This document shows, piece by piece, positions 6,675-12,803 of a stretch of 16,961 bases of DNA (position 1 is the first letter of the stretch; every line of letters begins with the position of its first letter). The stretch is taken from positions 1 through 16,961 of the forward strand of contig JAFMQP010000028.1 in NCBI GenBank assembly GCA_017354575.1, read 5' to 3'. Position numbers and translations under genes: made by a program. Under the pieces are notes generated by a model, which had not been told where the DNA came from, searched no databases, and was given only the letters and a program-made list of their open reading frames with translations. Source of the stretch: Acidothermales bacterium (lineage in GTDB: Bacteria; Actinomycetota; Actinomycetes; Streptosporangiales; WHST01).

Positions 6675-7529
6675 CTGCGGCAGCTTGACGGCGCCGCGCT
6701 TCGCGCGCGCCGCGGACGGTGGTGGCACGACGGGGCCGACGTCGCCGTCCGGTGCCTCGTCGAGGTCGACGACGACCGGCGCGTGGTCGCTCGGCCCGGT
6801 GCCCTTCCTCGCGTGCCTGTCGACCCACGCCGCACGTACCCGGTCCGCGACGGCGTCGCTCGCCAGTACCAGGTCGATGCGCATGCCGAGGTTCTTGTGG
6901 AACATGCCGGCGCGGTAGTCCCAGTAGGTGAAGACCTGCTCGTCCGGCCAGCGGTCGCGGACCACGTCGCGCAGGCCGAGCGACCGCAGCTCGCCGAGTG
7001 CCGCGCGTTCCGGCGCGGTGACGTGCGTCTGCCCGACGTAGGCGTCCGGGTCGAAGACGTCCTCGTCGGCCGGTGCGATGTTCATGTCGCCGCAGACGAC
7101 GACGGCGTCCGGACCCGCAGACACGACGTCACGGAGAGCGGCGAGCCACGCGAGCTTGTAGCGGTAGTGGTCGGAGTCCGGCACCCGCCCGTTCGGCACG
7201 TACACCGAGTGGACGCGGACGCCGCCGCAGGTCGCCGAGACGGCACGCGCCTCGGGTTCCGGGAAGCCCGGCGCGCCGTCCAGGCCGACGGTGACGTCGG
7301 TGAGCCCGACGCGCGAGAGGATCGCGACGCCGTTCCACCGGGCCTCGCCGTGCGTAGCGACCTGGTAGCCGCGGCTGTCGAGCTCCCGGCCGAGCAGCTC
7401 GGCGAACGCGTCGTCCGCGAGTTTCGTCTCCTGCAGGCAGACCACGTCCGGCCGGCGCTGGTCCAGCCACGGCAGGAACCGGGGGACCCGCTGCTTGATC
7501 GAGTTGACGTTCCAGGTCGTCAGACGCAC
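6666..7529 (-). CDS. xth: Exodeoxyribonuclease III / AP endonuclease
   Basis: A 287-residue member of the exonuclease-endonuclease-phosphatase fold, a little longer than E. coli XthA because of a tail of about 30 Pro/Ala/Arg-rich residues. The expected active-site elements are present: TTWNVNS with Asn7, LQETK with Glu34, VYVPNG with Tyr110, GDMNIAP with Asp148/Asn150, RIDLVL with Asp219, and SDHAPV with Asp248/His249. It should cut DNA at abasic sites and remove 3' blocks in base-excision repair. The GTG start at 7527-7529 is fixed by the canonical N-terminus. No independent ribosome site exists, and the bases before the GTG form one arm of a long hairpin. The -10-like TACGGT six bases upstream suggests a leaderless transcript. 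The neighbouring convergent gene is also a repair-type enzyme. Confidence 0.94.
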   Translation of the reverse strand: MRLTTWNVNSIKQRVPRFLPWLDQRRPDVVCLQETKLADDAFAELLGRELDSRGYQVATHGEARWNGVAILSRVGLTDVTVGLDGAPGFPEPEARAVSATCGGVRVHSVYVPNGRVPDSDHYRYKLAWLAALRDVVSAGPDAVVVCGDMNIAPADEDVFDPDAYVGQTHVTAPERAALGELRSLGLRDVVRDRWPDEQVFTYWDYRAGMFHKNLGMRIDLVLASDAVADRVRAAWVDRHARKGTGPSDHAPVVVDLDEAPDGDVGPVVPPPSAARAKRGAVKLPQSR

Positions 7530-7569
7530 GCGACCACCGTATCCGTCTCTGCCGGATACGGTGGTCGCG
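7529..7569. terminator. Long perfect hairpin: terminator of the GPGG gene, abutting the xth start
   Basis: Bases 7529-7545 and 7553-7569 form a perfect 17-bp inverted repeat with a 7-base loop, far more than chance predicts. It lies 11 bases beyond the stop codon of the small GPGG gene, so the simplest role is a rho-independent-type terminator on the minus strand. It lacks a U-tract, as is frequent in actinomycetes. One arm ends on the first base of the xth start codon. Confidence 0.7.
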
Positions 7570-7580
7570 CGCGGACGAAC

Positions 7581-7724
7581 CTAGGTGAAGAGGCTGACGC
7601 CGCCGGGGCCGACGAGTAGGCCTACGACGATCAGCACGATCCCCCAGAGTATCCGTCCCCTGACGATCGTGACGATGCCGGCGATGACCAAGATCGCGGC
7701 GATGATCCAGAGTATGAAGTTCAT
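7581..7724 (-). CDS. GPGG-motif small membrane protein
   Basis: A 47-residue protein consisting almost entirely of two hydrophobic segments (about 2-18 and 23-38) separated by the short basic VRGR turn, ending with the diagnostic GPGG motif (39-42) and SLF. It should be an integral membrane protein with both ends on the same side. This small family is widespread in actinobacteria and of unknown function. The ATG at 7722-7724 was chosen because known members start just before the first membrane helix. In-frame ATGs at 7736 and 7784 would add hydrophilic leaders. GAGG sits only two bases before the chosen start, so the true ribosome contact is unclear. It is monocistronic, divergent from the zinc-finger miniprotein and followed by a strong hairpin. 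Confidence 0.85.
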   Translation of the reverse strand: MNFILWIIAAILVIAGIVTIVRGRILWGIVLIVVGLLVGPGGVSLFT

Positions 7725-7791
7725 GGCCTCATCCATGCTATCGGGGGCGATCGACGTCCCCTTGCCGTCATGTTCGTCCTGCACCTACCCC

Positions 7792-7827
7792 GGAATCGCC
7801 CGTATATCCCTGCGTCTACGCTGGAAC
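7792..7827 (+). promoter_or_regulatory. Candidate ECF-sigma-type promoter of the zinc-finger miniprotein
   Basis: GGAAT at 7792-7796 and CGTC at 7813-7816 are separated by 16 bases, the layout of many extracytoplasmic-function sigma promoters in actinobacteria. Transcription would start about ten bases on, at or next to the GTG codon at 7828, agreeing with the lack of a ribosome site. A housekeeping-type -10 (TACGCT, 7817-7822) overlaps it but has no matching -35. The motif is short, so this is tentative. Confidence 0.3.
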
Positions 7828-8022
7828 GTGTCGCAGTGCAGCTCCAGGCTCGCCCGTCTCCGGCGCCGGTTGGCCCGCGCCTACCACCTCGCCTGTGCCC
7901 GTGAGGACGCGCTGTTGCGCGGCCTCCGCGTGCCGACCGGTGTCTGGCTCTGCGAGCACTGCCGGCTCGTGCTGTGGGACCACCGCGCGTTCGTCGGCCA
8001 CGTGCGGGGCTGCTCCGCGTAG
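7828..8022 (+). CDS. 64-residue protein with a single C2HC zinc finger
   Basis: The frame from GTG 7828 to TAG 8022 has almost only G or C at third positions, as real genes here do. The first 35 residues are very basic (LARLRRRLARAYH). The end holds C42-x2-C45-x12-H58-x3-C62, with hydrophobic Leu49 and Phe55 at the core positions of the classical fold (C-x3-hydrophobic-x5-hydrophobic-x2-H). This is the spacing of a eukaryotic-type C2H2 finger with Cys as the last ligand. A zinc-bound nucleic-acid or protein-binding miniprotein is plausible. The GTG start has no Shine-Dalgarno sequence. The frame stays open upstream into the antisense of the GPGG gene, where codon bias is lost, so the short form is preferred. 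I do not recognise a named family. Confidence 0.6.
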   Translation: MSQCSSRLARLRRRLARAYHLACAREDALLRGLRVPTGVWLCEHCRLVLWDHRAFVGHVRGCSA

Positions 8023-8086
8023 CCACCGAGCCCGCCGGGCAACCCTCCCGCCTCCCCCTGCGTGACGTGGGTGAGGAGGTTCCACG

Positions 8087-8773
8087 ATGCGCAAGCATGA
8101 ACCGATCTTGGCGGCGGCTCTAGCCGGCGCGGCACTCGTACTCGGCGCGTGTGGCACGGAGACGCGGAACGCAGGCGGCGGGGGTACGCCCGGTTCGACC
8201 GAGACGCCATCCGCATCGCCTTCCAGCACGATGGGCACACCCACCGAGCAAGCTTCCGTGGCGCCCACGCAGCAGACGTCGGGCGCGCCCACCCAGAACC
8301 CGGCCAGCACGCCGGCGCAGTCGCACGCACGGCACAGCAGCGGTGCGCACAGCAGGGCCACGGACCGTTGCCACACGAGCGACCTGGCTGCCGCCGTCCG
8401 GATGGCCGACAGCGCGGCGGGACACCGCCACGGGTGGCTGGTGCTCACCAACACCTCGTCGGCGACGTGCACGGTCTACGGCTACGGCGGGATGCAGCTC
8501 TACCGCTCGAACGGCGACGCCGTGCCGACGAAGATGGCCCGCGACCCGAGCGTCCCGCCGCGGCTGGTCACGCTCGCTCCCGGGGAGACCGCGCGGTCGT
8601 CGTTGAGCTGGACCGTCGTGCCGACCGGCGGCGAACCGGACACCACGGCGTGCGAGCCCAGCGCCACGACGGCGCACGTGACACCGCCCGACGAGACCAG
8701 CTACGACAGCACCCCGTGGCACTTCGGCGAGGTGTGCGACCACGGCACCATCGACCAGGGGGCGTACCGGTAG
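8087..8773 (+). CDS. DUF4232 domain-containing lipoprotein
   Basis: A 228-residue secreted lipoprotein. The signal peptide runs to the lipobox LGAC with Cys22 as the lipidated residue. A Thr/Ser/Pro/Gly-rich linker follows (about 28-90) that would span the cell wall. The DUF4232 domain (about 95-228) has its usual marks: RCHTSDL, GWLVLTNTSSATCTVYGYGG and GETARSSLSW, with four cysteines (95, 128, 189, 217) that could make two disulfides. GAGGAGG seven bases before the ATG fixes the start. The function of DUF4232 is unknown; members are common surface proteins in streptomycetes and mycobacteria. It stands alone, 64 bases after the zinc-finger gene and tail-to-tail with the VOC gene across 13 bases. 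Confidence 0.92.
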   Translation: MRKHEPILAAALAGAALVLGACGTETRNAGGGGTPGSTETPSASPSSTMGTPTEQASVAPTQQTSGAPTQNPASTPAQSHARHSSGAHSRATDRCHTSDLAAAVRMADSAAGHRHGWLVLTNTSSATCTVYGYGGMQLYRSNGDAVPTKMARDPSVPPRLVTLAPGETARSSLSWTVVPTGGEPDTTACEPSATTAHVTPPDETSYDSTPWHFGEVCDHGTIDQGAYR

Positions 8774-8786
8774 CAGGCGGTGCCGC

Positions 8787-9170
8787 CTATGCCGAACCGC
8801 GCTCGGCGGCGCTGCGCTCGACGCAGAACTCGTTGCCTTCCGGGTCGGTGAGGACGACGAAGCCGGTGCCGTCCGGACGCCGGTGGTCGGCGCACACCTC
8901 GGCGCCGAGCTCGACCGCCCTCGCGACCTCCTGATCGCGGGTGCGCCCGCGCGGCTGCAAGTCCACGTGCACCCGGTTCTTCACCGTCTTGTCCTCCGGC
9001 ACCCTCAGGAACAGCAGGCCCGGCGCGCCGTCCGGTCCGGCGACGAGCGCGGCCGGGTCGCCGGGCATGTCGTCGGCGGAGAGCGGCTGGCCGAGCAGCC
9101 GGCTCCAGAAGGTGCCGAGCGCGTACGGGTCGGCGCAGTCGAAGGTGATGTTGTGAACGGCCATGTGCAT
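8787..9170 (-). CDS. VOC family (glyoxalase/bleomycin-resistance fold) protein
   Basis: A 127-residue protein of one vicinal-oxygen-chelate module pair. It begins VHNITFDCADPYALGTFWS (5-23), the usual first strand and helix. NRVHVDLQPRG in the middle and DPEGNEFCV near the end complete the two beta-alpha-beta-beta-beta halves. His6, His in RVHVDL and Glu in GNEF are candidate metal ligands. It resembles the large set of actinobacterial glyoxalase-like proteins of unassigned substrate. The start is ATG 9168-9170 or the ATG two codons later; neither has a clear ribosome site. A longer upstream frame would run antisense into the lacI-type gene and is rejected. It is divergent from the LacI-type regulator, so their control regions share 84 bases. 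Confidence 0.87.
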   Translation of the reverse strand: MHMAVHNITFDCADPYALGTFWSRLLGQPLSADDMPGDPAALVAGPDGAPGLLFLRVPEDKTVKNRVHVDLQPRGRTRDQEVARAVELGAEVCADHRRPDGTGFVVLTDPEGNEFCVERSAAERGSA

Positions 9171-9218
9171 ACGCGGACTGTCGCACAGATTCGGTACCCG
9201 CAACGCGGCTGCGGTGCC

Positions 9219-9254
9219 TTGACCTGACTGAAAACCTTTGCAATCATCTCCCGC
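9219..9254 (+). promoter_or_regulatory. Promoter of the LacI-led sugar-acid operon, leaderless
   Basis: TTGACC (9219-9224), a 17-base spacer and AATCAT (9242-9247) form a good housekeeping-type promoter. Seven bases separate the -10 box from the ATG at 9255, so transcription should start at or one base before the start codon. There is no Shine-Dalgarno sequence, consistent with a leaderless mRNA for the regulator. Confidence 0.55.
9229..9242. promoter_or_regulatory. Candidate LacI-family operator inside the promoter spacer
   Basis: The 14-base sequence TGAAAACCTTTGCA is an imperfect palindrome (five of seven half-site positions match) with TG...CA ends and A/T-rich inner parts, as in LacI-family sites. 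It lies between the -35 and -10 boxes just upstream of the lacI-type gene, where binding would block RNA polymerase. Assignment to this regulator is by position only. Confidence 0.45.
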
Positions 9255-10295
9255 ATGGCGGTCACGATCCACGAGGTCGCGAGAGCCGCACGTGTCTCCG
9301 TGTCGACGGTGTCCCGTGCGTTCGGCTCTCCCGAGGTGGTCAACGCGGAGACGCGCCGGCGGGTGCTCGCGGCCGCCGAGCGGTTGCGGTACCGGCCGAA
9401 CCGCGCTGCCCGCGGTCTGATCACGGGGAGAACCGGCAACATCGGCGTCATCGTCCCCGACCTGGAGAACCCGTTCTTCCACGGCGTGCTGAAAGGCGTG
9501 CAGTCGCGGGCCCGCGAGGCCGACCAGTGGGTGTTCCTCGCCGACTCAGGCGAGGACCCGACGATCGAGCACGAGCTGGTCATGCAGCTGTCGAAGCAGG
9601 TGGACGGGATCCTCCTCTGTTCGTCGCGGATGCGTACCGCGCAGCTCGAACAGGCGGCCGCGGAGCGGCCACTCGTCTTCCTCAACCGGAAGGTGCCCGG
9701 GTCGCCTTCCGTGCTGATGGACAGCGCGGGCGGCGGCCGTCAGATCGTCGCGCATCTCGCCGGTCTCGGGCACCGCAGCTTCGCCTATCTCAGCGGTCCG
9801 CGCACGTCCTGGTCGAACCGCGAACGCCGCCGCGGGCTGCGTACCGCCGCGGCACGCGAGGGGCTCGAGATCGTCGAGCTCGGCCCGTACGTACCGCGTT
9901 TCGAGGCGGGGGGTGAGGCCGCCGACACCGCGCTCGAACGCGGTGTCACGGCGATCGTCGCGTACAACGACCTGATGGCGCTCGGCGTCCTCGCGCGGTT
10001 CGCCGAACGCGGTGTCGGCGTGCCGGAAGACTGCAGCGTCAGCGGTTTCGACGACGCACCGATGTCGACGATGACGACGCCGTCGCTCACCACGGTGGCG
10101 CTGCCGAAGGCGGAGGCCGGACGCGCCGCCGTCGACGCGCTGCTCGGCCTGCTCGACAACGGCGACGGCAGCGAACGGCGCAACGACCTCGCGACCCGTC
10201 TCGTCGTCCGCGCCTCCACTGGAGCCCCGCGCGCGAACCGGCGCGCACGCACGCCGAGGAAGCGGGCGCGCATGACAATGTCCGACCCGGTATAG
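9255..10295 (+). CDS. LacI family transcriptional regulator
   Basis: A 346-residue regulator. The helix-turn-helix occupies residues 4-24 (TIHEVARAARVSVSTVSRAF), followed by the hinge helix RPNRAARGL with the leucine that inserts into the DNA minor groove. From about 61 (NIGVIVPDLENPFFHGV) comes the periplasmic-binding-protein-like effector domain, with GHRSFAYLSGP, IVAYNDLMALGVL and VSGFDDAP as normal landmarks. The native domain should end near VVRASTG. About 25 more residues form a very basic tail, which is unusual. It heads the sugar-acid operon with 16 bases to the next start, so it most likely represses the whole unit and responds to the imported acid or an intermediate. A candidate operator lies in its own promoter. 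Confidence 0.93.
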   Translation: MAVTIHEVARAARVSVSTVSRAFGSPEVVNAETRRRVLAAAERLRYRPNRAARGLITGRTGNIGVIVPDLENPFFHGVLKGVQSRAREADQWVFLADSGEDPTIEHELVMQLSKQVDGILLCSSRMRTAQLEQAAAERPLVFLNRKVPGSPSVLMDSAGGGRQIVAHLAGLGHRSFAYLSGPRTSWSNRERRRGLRTAAAREGLEIVELGPYVPRFEAGGEAADTALERGVTAIVAYNDLMALGVLARFAERGVGVPEDCSVSGFDDAPMSTMTTPSLTTVALPKAEAGRAAVDALLGLLDNGDGSERRNDLATRLVVRASTGAPRANRRARTPRKRARMTMSDPV

Positions 10296-10311
10296 ACCGA
10301 GGAGAGCACAC

Positions 10312-11535
10312 ATGTCCCATCAACGACGATGGTGGACGGCCGCCGCCCTCACGGGCGTCCTGCTGAGCGCCGCGATCGGTTGCGGTGCACCGAGCAGCGG
10401 CGGCGGTTCGGACAAGACACTGAAACCAGGCGACGTCCCCGCGAACCCGAAGAAGGCGGTGTCGCTCAACGTCCTCGACGTCGCGGGGAACCTGCAGCTG
10501 ACCCAGGGGATGATCGACGATTTCGTCAAGACGCACCCCAAGGTCGTCTCGAAGGTGACGTACAACAAGGCGACCGCGCCCGAGCTGGCCGGCAAGATCA
10601 AGGCCCAGCAGGCGGCCGGGCAGTTGCAGATCCAGCTCGTGCTGACCGGCACCGACGGGCTATCCGCGGGTATCAAGCAGCACCTCTGGACGAAGATGTC
10701 GCCGGACTACGACGGGAAGATCGGCAAGCCGAACTACCTGCCGCCCGCGGCCGACATGGCCAAGCTCGCCGAGGGCCAGGGCGTCGAGCTCGTCTACTAC
10801 CCGTCCGGCCCGTTGCTCGAGTACAACCCGAAGACGGTGAAGAACCCGCCGCGGACGCCGCAGGCGCTGCTGGCATGGGCCAAGGCGCATCCGAAGAAGT
10901 TCCAGTACGCCGACCCGGCGAACTCCGGGCCCGGCCGCACCTGGCTGATGGCGCTGCCGTACCTGCTCGGCGACTCCGACCCGAGCGACCCGGTGCACGG
11001 CTGGTCGAAGACGTGGGCGTACCTCAAGGAACTGAACAAGTACATCGACGTGTACGCGTCCGGTACGACCGAGACGATGAAGAACCTCGCGTCCGGCCAG
11101 GCGGACATGATCATGTCGACCACCGGCTGGTACATCAACCCGCGTGCGCTCGGCACCGTGCCGAAGTCGATGGCGGTGGGCCCGTTCGACAACATGACGT
11201 GGGTCACCGACGCGCAGTACGCCGTCATCCCCAAGGGCGTGTCCGCCGACCAGATGTCCGCGCTCACGCAGCTGATCAAGTGGATGATGACACCGGAGCA
11301 GCAGGCGAAGGCGTACGACGACGGTTACTTCTACCCGGGCCCCGCGGTGCAGAACGTGCCGCTTTCCATGGCACCGGCGAAGTCGCAGCAGGTCGTCAAG
11401 GAGTACGGCGTACCGCAGATGGACCAGTGGATCGAGAAGTACCCGAAGAAGCCGTCGCTGCCCGCCGACGAGCAGGTGACCGCGTTCGACATGTGGAACC
11501 GGCAGGTGGCCGCCGGCAAGAAGAGCTCGGGGTGA
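10312..11535 (+). CDS. Extracellular solute-binding lipoprotein of an ABC importer
   Basis: A 407-residue protein with a signal peptide (positive start SHQRRWW, then a hydrophobic core) and a lipobox-like AIGC, with Cys24 as the lipid anchor. The -3 residue is Ala instead of the usual Leu, a minor deviation. A short Ser/Gly linker precedes the mature two-lobed binding domain. Landmarks such as ELVYYPSGPLLEYNPKTV, PPRTPQALLAWAKAHPKKF and the C-terminal WMMTPEQQAKAYDDGYFYPGP place it among family-1-like extracellular binding proteins of the putrescine/iron/sugar type. GAGGAG seven bases before the ATG fixes the start. It delivers substrate to the permeases encoded downstream. A sugar acid is inferred from the catabolic genes in the operon; the sequence itself does not reveal the ligand. 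Confidence 0.9.
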   Translation: MSHQRRWWTAAALTGVLLSAAIGCGAPSSGGGSDKTLKPGDVPANPKKAVSLNVLDVAGNLQLTQGMIDDFVKTHPKVVSKVTYNKATAPELAGKIKAQQAAGQLQIQLVLTGTDGLSAGIKQHLWTKMSPDYDGKIGKPNYLPPAADMAKLAEGQGVELVYYPSGPLLEYNPKTVKNPPRTPQALLAWAKAHPKKFQYADPANSGPGRTWLMALPYLLGDSDPSDPVHGWSKTWAYLKELNKYIDVYASGTTETMKNLASGQADMIMSTTGWYINPRALGTVPKSMAVGPFDNMTWVTDAQYAVIPKGVSADQMSALTQLIKWMMTPEQQAKAYDDGYFYPGPAVQNVPLSMAPAKSQQVVKEYGVPQMDQWIEKYPKKPSLPADEQVTAFDMWNRQVAAGKKSSG

Positions 11536-11547
11536 GGTGACCGACGG

Positions 11548-12696
11548 ATGGGTGCGAGCGGTTTCGAGGCGCTGCGGCTCGACCGCATCACGCGGAGGTT
11601 CGGCGACCAGGTCGCGTTGCGCGAGCTGGACCTGACCATCCGCGGCGGTGAGTTCGTCGCACTGCTCGGGCCGTCCGGTTGCGGCAAGTCCACGGCGTTG
11701 AACTGTCTCGCCGGCCTGCTGCCGCTGTCCGGCGGCTCGATCTGGCTCGACGAGCGGCGGATCGACACCGTGCCGCCGGAACGGCGCGGGTTCGGCATGG
11801 TGTTCCAGAACTACGCGCTGTTCCCGCACCTGTCCGTGCGCGCGAACATCGCGTTCGGCCTGGCGATGCACCGGGTGCCGAAGGCGGAGGCGAAGCGGCG
11901 GGTCGAGGACGTGATCCGGCTCGTCCAGCTCACCGAGCACGCGCACAAGCACCCCGCGCAACTCTCCGGCGGGCAGCAGCAGCGGGTCGCGATCGCGCGG
12001 GCGATCGTGCTCGAGCCGCCGCTGGTGCTGATGGACGAGCCGCTTTCCAACCTGGACGCCAAGCTCCGGCTGGAGATGCGCACCGAGATCCGGCGGCTGC
12101 ACCAGCGGCTCGACCTCACCACGGTGTACGTGACGCACGACCAGGAGGAGGCGCTGTCGATGGCCGACCGCCTGGTCGTGCTGCGCGACGGTGAGGTGCA
12201 GCAGGTCGGCACGCCCGAGGAGGTGTACGCCGAGCCCGTGAACCGGTACGTCGCCGGCTTCATGGGTTACCGCAACATGCTCGCGTTCGGCGTCGAGTCG
12301 TGCGCCGGTGGCGAGGTCACCCTCGCCGCCGGCAGCGCCCGGCTCACCGGGGTCAACCGCGACGGCGTCCGCGGCGGCACCGCCGTGGCGGCGATCCGTC
12401 CCGAGGACGTCGGCGTCGTCGAGGCCGACGCGGCCAACCGGGTGCCGGTGACGGTGGAGGTCGTGGAGTACCACGGTCGCGAGCAGGCGGTGCAGGCCCG
12501 GCTGCAAGGTGGTGAGGAGCTGCACTTCCGCACCACGCGGCGGCTCGCGCCCGGCGACCAGGTCGACGTCGGCGCCCCGCCGGAACGGGTGCTGGTGTTC
12601 GGTACCGATGACGCCGGCACCGGCGGCGAAGGACGAGCGGTCGCCCCCGATGCCCGGACGACACCCGCACGCGTGGACTCGGGGGCGGGAGCATGA
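11548..12696 (+). CDS. ABC importer ATP-binding protein with TOBE domain (PotA/UgpC-like)
   Basis: A 382-residue ATPase with all motors intact: Walker A GPSGCGKST (41-49), Q-loop Gln87 (FQNYALFPH), signature LSGGQQQR (139-146), Walker B VLMDEP (160-165) and switch His197 (VTHDQEEA). Residues from about 240 form an OB-like TOBE domain with IRPEDVGVVEADA and VEVVEYHGREQAVQARL, as in PotA, MalK and FbpC relatives. The last 25 residues are a low-complexity extension. It begins 12 bases after the binding-protein stop with GAGGTG upstream. It energises the two permeases that follow. Its stop overlaps the ATG of a short open frame (ATGA), while the first permease begins 103 bases on, the largest gap inside the operon. 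Confidence 0.94.
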   Translation: MGASGFEALRLDRITRRFGDQVALRELDLTIRGGEFVALLGPSGCGKSTALNCLAGLLPLSGGSIWLDERRIDTVPPERRGFGMVFQNYALFPHLSVRANIAFGLAMHRVPKAEAKRRVEDVIRLVQLTEHAHKHPAQLSGGQQQRVAIARAIVLEPPLVLMDEPLSNLDAKLRLEMRTEIRRLHQRLDLTTVYVTHDQEEALSMADRLVVLRDGEVQQVGTPEEVYAEPVNRYVAGFMGYRNMLAFGVESCAGGEVTLAAGSARLTGVNRDGVRGGTAVAAIRPEDVGVVEADAANRVPVTVEVVEYHGREQAVQARLQGGEELHFRTTRRLAPGDQVDVGAPPERVLVFGTDDAGTGGEGRAVAPDARTTPARVDSGAGA

Positions 12697-12803
12697 GCAC
12701 CCACCGGTCGTCTCTGAGCAGCGTGCCCATTTCGAGTACGTCAGGGCGGGGAAGCGGCGCGACGGCCGGGCGGGCAGCGGGATCGCGGGCAGCGGGATCA
12801 TGA
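12693..12803 (+). other. Possible 36-residue open reading frame bridging ATPase and permease
   Basis: The frame starts with ATG in an ATGA overlap with the ATPase stop and ends with TGA in an ATGA overlap with the permease ATG at 12800. It would encode a Ser/Gly/Arg/Ala-rich peptide with no recognisable domain. Third-position G/C is about 72%, below the local norm, while the permease frame across the same bases is near 90%. So it may be chance, a coupling device that carries ribosomes to the permease, or a sign that the permease starts further upstream, for example at ATG 12650. Confidence 0.2.
12770..12799 (+). repeat. Tandem 15-bp direct repeat before the permease start
   Basis: GCGGGCAGCGGGATC occurs twice without a break (12770-12784 and 12785-12799) and the second copy ends on the base before the permease ATG. 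Each copy has a GGGAT that could serve as a weak ribosome contact. The unit is a multiple of three, so it stays in frame in every reading. It looks like a recent slippage duplication. Confidence 0.85.

Noticed and set aside
7784..7793. GGGTAG on the minus strand upstream of the GPGG gene as a SigB/SigF-type -10 element
   Set aside because: No GTTT-type -35 box at 14-17 bases upstream, so the match is too short to support.
8775..8788. AGGCGG/CCGCCT inverted repeat between the DUF4232 and VOC genes as a bidirectional terminator
   Set aside because: Five or six pairs with a two- to four-base loop is common by chance at this GC content and no U-tract follows.
10660..12801. Minus-strand open frame of about 700 codons opposite the binding protein and ATPase
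   Set aside because: Arg/His/Val-rich translation without domains, opposite two genes with complete motifs; explained by third-position G/C bias.
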